Source: an uncultured Odoribacter sp.
GTDB taxonomy: Bacteria; Bacteroidota; Bacteroidia; Bacteroidales; Marinifilaceae
Assembly (NCBI GenBank): GCA_900548135.1
Contig: URJC01000011.1
Coordinates: 1-20,215 of the forward strand
Direction: 5' to 3'
DNA: 20,215 nt
The first letter of the stretch is position 1. Every line of letters starts with the position of its first letter. The position numbers were made by a program, and so were the translations under genes. This document shows, in pieces, positions 15,849 through 20,215 of this stretch. The notes beneath the pieces were generated by a model. That model searched no databases. It was not told the DNA's origin and saw nothing but the letters and a program-made list of their open reading frames with translations.

Positions 15849-16159
15849 AGCAGTAAAAGTAAGACAAGCCCTGATATTTTCATTCTGCTTTGATCAATAA
15901 ACTCTGTTTCGCTCTTATACAAAGGCTTTTATTTATTGTTTTCAAGCAATAATTGTACCAAACACTCCCTATTTTTAAAGGACGTCAATTGTCCATCTGT
16001 TTTATACAATTCAACAGTGATAATAGTTTCTCCCATATCTCCGTAGAATACAAACGGCAAGCTCCGGTAATGTGGAAGTTTTTTTAATTTGAAATAGGCA
16101 ATTGCCAGTGCCCAAAGGATAGCAGGAAGAATCCACCAATAAGAATATTCAAATACCAC
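15809..16159 (-). pseudogene. Remnant of a large VWA/BatA-like membrane protein gene
   Basis: One minus-strand frame runs from a GTG (16159) to a stop at 15809, broken by a single in-frame TAA at 15929-15931. Before the stop it encodes MVFEYSYWWILPAILWALAI, a membrane segment like the N-termini of Bacteroidota VWA/BatA-type proteins, then about 50 residues including GETIITVELYKTDGQ. After the stop, in the same frame, come KPLYKSETEFIDQSR and LVLLLLLCIEWFLLRFF, which resembles the C-terminal tail of that family (helix ending EWFLRR). Intact members run to several hundred residues, so the middle would be missing. The comparison is from memory. Alternatively, the first 76 codons are an unrelated small membrane protein. 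Confidence 0.45.
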
Positions 16160-16173
16160 CCGGAAATAATTTG

Positions 16174-16304
16174 AAATTTTAGATTTACGTTTAAATATAA
16201 AATTTATTATTTAATAAATTAATTCATCAAGTTTATTAGACTCTAAGTACTTAAAGTATGGCTTCAAAAACTTAATGAACTCCAATAAACGTAAATCTAA
16301 ATTT
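16174..16304. repeat. Nested inverted-repeat element between fabG and the pseudogene
   Basis: The outer arms TTTAGATTTACGTTTA (16178-16193) and TAAACGTAAATCTAAA (16286-16301) are perfectly complementary over 16 bp, plus three more pairs (16174-16176 with 16302-16304) across a bulge. Inside are AATTTATTA/TAATAAATT (16201-16220, 2-nt centre), TTCATCAAGTTT paired with AAACTTAATGAA (16223-16234 with 16268-16279, one mismatch) and the palindrome TAAGTACTTA (16244-16253). Together these fold as a three-way junction. It could be a MITE-like element, an invertible segment or a structured RNA. Confidence 0.6.
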
Positions 16305-16317
16305 AAAATCGTAACTA

Positions 16318-17064
16318 TTACATATTCATTCCCCCGCAGACATGGATAACTTGTCCTGTAACATATCCGGACAAATCAGAAGCCAGGAATAAACATACTT
16401 TTGCAATATCCTCCGGTGTCCCTCCTCTTCTCAACGGAATTTTTGCAGCCCATTCTTTCCGGACATCTTCCGGCAATTGTGCAGTCATATCTGTAATAAT
16501 AAATCCCGGGGCAACAGCATTAGCACGGATATTACGGGAACCCAGTTCCTTTGCCACGCTCTTGGTGAATCCGATAATTCCAGCTTTGGAAGCAGAGTAA
16601 TTTGCCTGACCAGCATTTCCACTAACTCCCACCACAGAACTCATACTAATGATGGAACCACTTTTTTGTTTTAACATAATAGCAGATACAGCCTTCGTAA
16701 AATTAAACACAGATTTCAAGTTTACATTGATAACTGCATCCCACTGATCTTCCGTCATTCTCATTAAAAGCGTATCTTTCGTAATACCGGCATTGTTCAC
16801 CAAAATGTCTATCCTCCCGAATTCTTTGGCTATTTCTTCTACTGTTTCCGCAGTTTGGGTAAAATCAGCAGCATTTGAGGCATACATCTTTGCTTTCACT
16901 CCACATGCTGCAATTTCTTTTTCAGTAGCCTGGGCATTCTCATCATATTTCAGATCTGTAAAAGCAATATTTGCACCTTCTTTGGCAAAAGCCAAAGCAA
17001 CAGCTTTTCCAATACCACGGGAAGCACCGGTAATCAGTGCTGTTTTTCCTTCTAATAATTTCAT
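16318..17064 (-). CDS. fabG: 3-oxoacyl-[acyl-carrier-protein] reductase
   Basis: FabG reduces 3-oxoacyl-ACP to 3-hydroxyacyl-ACP with NADPH in each round of type II fatty acid synthesis. The 248-residue short-chain dehydrogenase has TGASRGIG (12-19) for cofactor binding and NNAG (90-93). The catalytic tetrad is Asn115, Ser142/143, Tyr156 and Lys160 (YSASK). The C-terminus GQVIHVCGGMNM is typical of FabG rather than of general SDRs. No other fatty-acid genes are adjacent, so it appears as a single gene with its own promoter upstream (17138-17145). No ordinary terminator is seen after its stop. Instead the nested inverted repeat begins 14 bp further on. Confidence 0.95.
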   Translation of the reverse strand: MKLLEGKTALITGASRGIGKAVALAFAKEGANIAFTDLKYDENAQATEKEIAACGVKAKMYASNAADFTQTAETVEEIAKEFGRIDILVNNAGITKDTLLMRMTEDQWDAVINVNLKSVFNFTKAVSAIMLKQKSGSIISMSSVVGVSGNAGQANYSASKAGIIGFTKSVAKELGSRNIRANAVAPGFIITDMTAQLPEDVRKEWAAKIPLRRGGTPEDIAKVCLFLASDLSGYVTGQVIHVCGGMNM

Positions 17065-17081
17065 AATTACAGTTTTACTTC

Positions 17082-17145
17082 AACTAAATTTATTAGACTT
17101 TAACCGGATTAACGGTTTTTTACTATTAATTTATGGACAAAGATA
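17082..17145 (-). promoter_or_regulatory. fabG promoter and leader
   Basis: On the minus strand TATCTTTG (17145-17138) is a perfect -7 box; I see no good -33 match at 19-21 nt. The implied leader of about 67 nt contains a small hairpin (AACCG/CGGTT) and an 18-nt motif, AGTCTAATAAATTTAGTT (17099-17082). That motif recurs upstream of the frame at 17189-17380 and, more diverged, inside the nested repeat element. Confidence 0.38.
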
Positions 17146-17188
17146 ATCAAACTAATTGAATGTAGCACTTACCTTCAACAGCTTAACA

Positions 17189-17380
17189 TCAATTTTCAAT
17201 GATATTACTCACCAAAGCCATAGTAATCAACTTAGAATTAAGCTTTGAGTAAACCAAATATCCCCAATGTTCAAAACGTTCTTCCGGAAGCGTTTTTATA
17301 AATGAACGGTTAATAATCCATTTAAAACCGGCATATCTTCCCCGTTTAAAACGGGGATTATTTTTCTTTGGAATTTTCAT
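17189..17380 (-). CDS. Doubtful small hypothetical protein (63 residues)
   Basis: A frame from ATG 17380 would encode a basic protein starting MKIPKKNNPRFKRGRYAGFK and ending LITMALVSNIIEN. I recognise no family and see no signal peptide or motif. The frame stays open further upstream to 17491, but that part looks like non-coding AT-rich sequence. Three inverted repeats (17273-17296, 17307-17330, 17340-17356) lie within it, which is unusual for coding DNA and favours an RNA explanation. The 18-nt motif shared with the fabG leader ends directly at its ATG, the one point in favour of translation. Codon use gives no decision by eye. Confidence 0.22.
   Translation of the reverse strand: MKIPKKNNPRFKRGRYAGFKWIINRSFIKTLPEERFEHWGYLVYSKLNSKLITMALVSNIIEN
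17273..17370 (+). ncRNA. Possible plus-strand small RNA: three hairpins and terminator
   Basis: Three hairpins follow each other: AAAACG/CGTTTT with inner CTTCCGGAAG (17273-17296), CGGTT/AACCG (17307-17330), and CCCCGTTTAAAACGGGG (17340-17356). The last is followed by ATTATTTTTCTTT and looks like an intrinsic terminator on the plus strand. No plus-strand protein gene lies upstream to use it, since fabG runs the other way. I found no convincing promoter (only AAGCTTTG at 17240-17247). The rest of the 17065-17578 gap holds nothing else I can name. Confidence 0.25.
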
Positions 17381-17578
17381 AACTGAATTTATTACACTCA
17401 CCCAGCTTTTAGGTTTTAAATTTAAACATTTTCTATTGATATTCCAAATAAGAATATAAATATTATCTTTACACACAAAGAAAAAATACAAATTCCAGAT
17501 TCATATTTCAGTTTGTCTGGTACTGATAACCCAGAAAATAAAAACGATAATAGTCTTACAACTCCAAAATTTTCAACC

Positions 17579-18049
17579 ATGATGGACCAAGAAATCCAGC
17601 TTAATGACCACAACAAGCAGGAGTATCCTCCGATGCATACTGCAGAACATTTGCTCAACCAAACCATGATCCGTTTGTTTGGTTGTAAACGGTCAAAGAA
17701 TGCACACATTGAAAAAAAGAAATCCAAATGCGATTATCTATTATCAAACGAGCCTACAGCAGAACAAATTGCTGAAATAGAAACAAAAGTAAATGAAGTA
17801 ATCCAACAACATTTACCGGTTTGCATTGAATTTGTTAAACGGGATCAAGTTCCTGCAGGAGTTGATTTAAGTAAATTACCGGGAGATGCAAGTAAAACTT
17901 TACGAATTGTACGTATTGGAGATTATGACACTTGTGCCTGTATCGGACAACATGTTCACAATACGGCTGAAATCGGAAGATTCAAAATCATCAGTACTGA
18001 TTTCGAAAATCATATTTTACGAATCAGGTTTAAACTTGAAGCTCAATAA
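17579..18049 (+). CDS. AlaX-type tRNA-editing protein (Thr/Ala-tRNA synthetase second additional domain)
   Basis: Free-standing AlaX proteins hydrolyse mischarged tRNA, usually Ser-tRNA(Ala) or Gly-tRNA(Ala), in trans, backing up alanyl-tRNA synthetase. The 156-residue protein carries the metal site of this domain: HTAEH (20-24, HxxxH) and CACIGQH (119-125, CxxxH). The size fits short AlaX forms lacking the C-terminal extension. The open frame begins at a TTG (17513), but the first 22 residues there (NPENKNDNSLTTPK) do not look like the domain, so I choose the ATG at 17579 (17582 is equally possible). It is a single gene between a 514-bp gene-poor spacer and a strong terminator. Confidence 0.88.
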   Translation: MMDQEIQLNDHNKQEYPPMHTAEHLLNQTMIRLFGCKRSKNAHIEKKKSKCDYLLSNEPTAEQIAEIETKVNEVIQQHLPVCIEFVKRDQVPAGVDLSKLPGDASKTLRIVRIGDYDTCACIGQHVHNTAEIGRFKIISTDFENHILRIRFKLEAQ

Positions 18050-18053
18050 AAAG

Positions 18054-18102
18054 GGTTATATAAAGGGAGCTGAGAACAAGCTTCCCTATATCTTGGTTAA
18101 CC
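18054..18102 (+). other. Extra hairpin in the 3' untranslated region after the AlaX gene
   Basis: Between the AlaX stop and the main terminator, AGGGAGCT (18064-18071) pairs with AGCTTCCCT (18079-18087) with one bulged base, extended by ATAT/ATAT and an outer GGTTA/TAACC pair (18054-18058 with 18098-18102). There is no T run, so this is not a terminator by itself. It may protect the transcript end. Confidence 0.35.
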
Positions 18103-18116
18103 GTAGACTATCATAA

Positions 18117-18160
18117 AAAAGCGTGTCAAAAAAATTATCCACTGTTTTTGACACGCTTTT
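18117..18160. terminator. Strong bidirectional terminator between AlaX gene and lpxA
   Basis: AAAAGCGTGTCAAAAA (18117-18132) and TTTTTGACACGCTTTT (18145-18160) are perfectly complementary over 16 bp with a 12-nt loop. The A and T runs at the ends provide a U tract on either strand, so the element can end transcripts from both convergent units. Confidence 0.87.
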
Positions 18161-18177
18161 GCAAGGACTAAAAAATC

Positions 18178-18957
18178 TTACATATTCACTCCAATGATTC
18201 CTTTCTTAGAATTTTCAATAAACTCGATTAAATAGCTGATTTCAGGATTCAGAGGGATAATCTCTTTTATTCTGCGAATTGCGTTTTCCAGGCTTGTACT
18301 ACACTGATATATTTGCCGGTAAGCTTTGGCTATATCATCAATTATCGTTTCAGGCAATTGTTTTTCTTTAGACAGTATAACGGCATTGATACCGTAATAC
18401 GTAATCGGATTATGAGCTGCAACAATAAAAGGCGGGACATCTTTATTTGCCCGGCAACCGTCTTTTAGTAAAGCCCAGCTTCCAACGTGACAACCATGTT
18501 TCAGAATCACGTCATTACCCAAAATAGCACAATCATCAATCACACAATTTCCTGTTGTCTTTGCCCCGTTTCCTAACACACAATTATTTCCTAAATGAGT
18601 ATCATGGGCCAAATGTACTCCTTCCAATAAAAAGTTGCCATTCCCTACAATTGTACAATCTGTAGTATTAGTACCCCGGTTTATAATCACCTTTTCCCGG
18701 ATGGTGTTATGATTACCGATCTTCAATAAAGTGTCTTCTCCTTTAAACTTAAAATCCTGTGGAGTAGCGCCAATAATAGCTCCTTGATAGACAATGTTAT
18801 CTACTCCCATACGGGTTCCGCTTAGGATACTGGCATAGGGCATTATCGTACAATTGTCACCAATTTCAACATTTTTGTCGATATAGGCAAAAGGGTGAAC
18901 TGTTACATTCTTCCCGAGTTTTGCTTCCGTATCAATATAAGCTAATGGACTAATCAT
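18178..18957 (-). CDS. lpxA: Acyl-ACP--UDP-N-acetylglucosamine O-acyltransferase
   Basis: LpxA transfers a 3-hydroxyacyl chain from ACP to UDP-GlcNAc, the first step of lipid A synthesis, in the cytoplasm. The 259-residue protein is built of left-handed beta-helix hexapeptide repeats (IDTEAKLGKNVTVHP, IDKNVEIGDNCTIMP). It has YQGAIIGATPQDFKFKGE, NTIREKVIINRGT and VHLAHDTHLGNNC; His118 corresponds to the catalytic His125 of E. coli, and His115 to its His122. The C-terminal helical domain is present. In many Bacteroidota lpxA follows lpxD and lpxC-fabZ, but here the upstream neighbour 26 bp away is an efflux outer-membrane gene, so it may share that gene's transcript. Confidence 0.96.
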   Translation of the reverse strand: MISPLAYIDTEAKLGKNVTVHPFAYIDKNVEIGDNCTIMPYASILSGTRMGVDNIVYQGAIIGATPQDFKFKGEDTLLKIGNHNTIREKVIINRGTNTTDCTIVGNGNFLLEGVHLAHDTHLGNNCVLGNGAKTTGNCVIDDCAILGNDVILKHGCHVGSWALLKDGCRANKDVPPFIVAAHNPITYYGINAVILSKEKQLPETIIDDIAKAYRQIYQCSTSLENAIRRIKEIIPLNPEISYLIEFIENSKKGIIGVNM

Positions 18958-18983
18958 AATAGAATAATTTTAAAGTTTAACAA

Positions 18984-20215
18984 TCACTTTACTCCTCCTC
19001 CTAAAGCATGATACAAATTCACAACGGCTTGCAGTTGCTGATAGCGATCAGAAACTCCCGACAATTGAGCGTTAAGCAAAGATTGTTGTGCAGTCAATAC
19101 TTCCAGATAAGTAGAAGTCCCTAAAGTTAATAATTCCTGCGTATACTCCACAGATTTTTGTAAAGCATTTATTTGTTCCGTCCGCTGTAAGGATTTCTGT
19201 TTAGCCGATTCATATAAGCTCAGGGCATCACTCACATCAGCACCAGCATTCAATATCGCCTGTTCAAAACTCAACATGGCTTCCTGCTGTTGTGCTTTTG
19301 CAATTTTTAAACGAGCGATATTGGCACCACGGTAGAAAAGAGGTTGGGTTAAAGAGCCTAATGCTGAAGCAATCATCTTGCCTGGATTCAGAATCATATT
19401 CCCTGCCTGATTTGTCCAACCATATGTTCCGCTGATTGTTAGAGACGGATAAAAGGCTGCACGGGCTTCATTAGCATTATAGTAGGTACCAGCCAAAGCC
19501 ATCTCTGCTGCTTTCACATCGGGACGCTTGGCCAATAATTGTACGGAAACCCCAGCTTCCAGAATAACAGGCAAATGTTGTTTTTTTAACTGTCCCCGTT
19601 CTATATGTTGCGGTGCTTGTCTTAATAATAAAGACAAAGAATTTTCTACCTGACGGATCTGATCCTTCAAATCTGCAATAGAAGCCATCACTGCATGATA
19701 GTTGGCCTGACTTTGCACAACTCCTGCTTCATTGACCATGGCGGCTTCTTTCATAGCCTTCATGGTTTCCACATTCTTAGCCCACAAGACAGAAGTTGTT
19801 TCCGTGATCTGCAATTGCTCATCCAACATCAACAGGGAAAAGTAATAATTGGCAATAGCGGCCACCACCTGGGTTTGTACAGCTTGTTGATAAGCTTCAC
19901 TTTGCATCAGGGCAGCTTTAGCTGCCCGTTTGGTATTCAATAGTTTACCGAACAAATCGATTTCCCAGCTAGCAGAAACAGGCAGCGACCAACTCCAGGA
20001 TCCCTGTTTTTTATCAAAACTACTTACTCCTCCCTGAGGAGCTAATGTTAGTGAAGGTAAATACGACAACCGCGAAGTCATCAAGCTCGCTCTGGCTTCC
20101 TGTACTTTCAATAAAGCAGTCTGCAAATCTACATTTCTCTCCAATCCCAAACGAATCAAAGATTGCAGATAAGGATCTGTAAAAACTTTTTCCCAGGGCA
20201 GATCAGCCATATTAT
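18984..20215 (-). CDS. TolC/OprM-family outer-membrane efflux protein (5' end outside window)
   Basis: This is the outer-membrane channel of a tripartite RND-type efflux pump or secretion system. Two related outer-membrane-factor repeats are visible: the first from about LQSLIRLGLERNVDLQTALL to the coiled coil ending near 190, the second from AKRPDVKAAEMALAGTYYNA onward. Family signatures include FYPSLTISGTYGW and TYLEVLTAQQSLLNAQL near the C-terminus. The N-terminal PWEKVFTDPYLQSLI matches the region just after the signal peptide and lipid anchor in OprM/NodT proteins. The visible Met (20210) is therefore probably internal, and the true start, signal peptide and lipobox lie beyond the window edge. 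The matching pump genes would be expected upstream, outside the window. Confidence 0.9.
   Translation of the reverse strand, partial: NMADLPWEKVFTDPYLQSLIRLGLERNVDLQTALLKVQEARASLMTSRLSYLPSLTLAPQGGVSSFDKKQGSWSWSLPVSASWEIDLFGKLLNTKRAAKAALMQSEAYQQAVQTQVVAAIANYYFSLLMLDEQLQITETTSVLWAKNVETMKAMKEAAMVNEAGVVQSQANYHAVMASIADLKDQIRQVENSLSLLLRQAPQHIERGQLKKQHLPVILEAGVSVQLLAKRPDVKAAEMALAGTYYNANEARAAFYPSLTISGTYGWTNQAGNMILNPGKMIASALGSLTQPLFYRGANIARLKIAKAQQQEAMLSFEQAILNAGADVSDALSLYESAKQKSLQRTEQINALQKSVEYTQELLTLGTSTYLEVLTAQQSLLNAQLSGVSDRYQQLQAVVNLYHALGGGVK

Noticed and set aside
16194..16285. Invertible promoter inside the nested repeat
   Set aside because: No full TAnnTTTG box with a -33 partner is visible inside on either strand (best is TAAGTTTT), so I keep inversion only as one option for the element.
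16793..17146. Plus-strand frame opposite the N-terminal half of fabG
   Set aside because: Antisense shadow of the conserved Rossmann region of FabG.
17422..17727. Minus-strand frame opposite the start of the AlaX gene
   Set aside because: Although hydrophobic, it covers the HxxxH region of AlaX on the opposite strand and matches nothing recognisable.
1..20215. tRNA, rRNA, CRISPR, phage or transposase genes
   Set aside because: None of their signatures was seen on either strand; all substantial open frames belong to the genes listed.

Overview
The window looks like chromosomal DNA from an anaerobic Bacteroidota (Bacteroidales). Supporting signs are AT-rich DNA, spacers with TAnnTTTG-type -7 boxes and few Shine-Dalgarno sites, an S46 dipeptidyl-peptidase, a short RRM RNA-binding protein, the DUF2520/KdsC-like/UbiA/Maf gene string, and lipid A synthesis by LpxA. 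A butyrate kinase suggests a butyrate producer such as an Odoribacter or Butyricimonas relative. That placement is inference.

Positions 1-5661 (minus strand) form one compact six-gene operon. Its order is a small HEPN-like protein, a DUF2520 oxidoreductase, a KdsC-like HAD phosphatase, a UbiA prenyltransferase, Maf and a DPP11-like periplasmic peptidase. It ends in a hairpin terminator at 29-68. Positions 5674-5739 are a divergent promoter region. The plus-strand genes that follow are a fold-type IV PLP enzyme, a secreted beta-lactamase-fold hydrolase overlapping a glycerate kinase, and then butyrate kinase with its own promoter and an FNR-like dyad in its leader. yaaA converges on buk, and the two share a terminator that contains the yaaA stop codon.

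Positions 11169-11713 hold a stand-alone RRM protein gene with a leader of about 126 nt, which can fold so that the stem reaches the A of the start codon. It ends in a strong terminator that overlaps the stop codon of the convergent addA gene. addA (helicase-nuclease) is 3 bp behind a lipoprotein gene. The lipoprotein start overlaps what appears to be the decayed remnant of a large membrane VWA-type gene at 15809-16159. Next to the remnant is an elaborate nested inverted-repeat element (16174-16304), followed by fabG.

Positions 17065-17578 are gene-poor. They hold the fabG promoter, copies of an 18-nt motif, and three hairpins in a row ending in a terminator-like stem. The last of these also lie inside a doubtful 63-codon minus-strand frame. 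The window closes with an AlaX-type tRNA-editing protein, a perfect 16-bp bidirectional terminator, and minus-strand lpxA and a TolC/OprM-family gene cut off by the window edge.

Most genes are ordinary core or housekeeping genes. I see no phage, CRISPR array, tRNA, rRNA or intact insertion sequence. The unusual material is mainly in the spacers: the RRM leader, the buk leader dyad, the inverted-repeat element beside the pseudogene, and the hairpin cluster near 17.3 kb.
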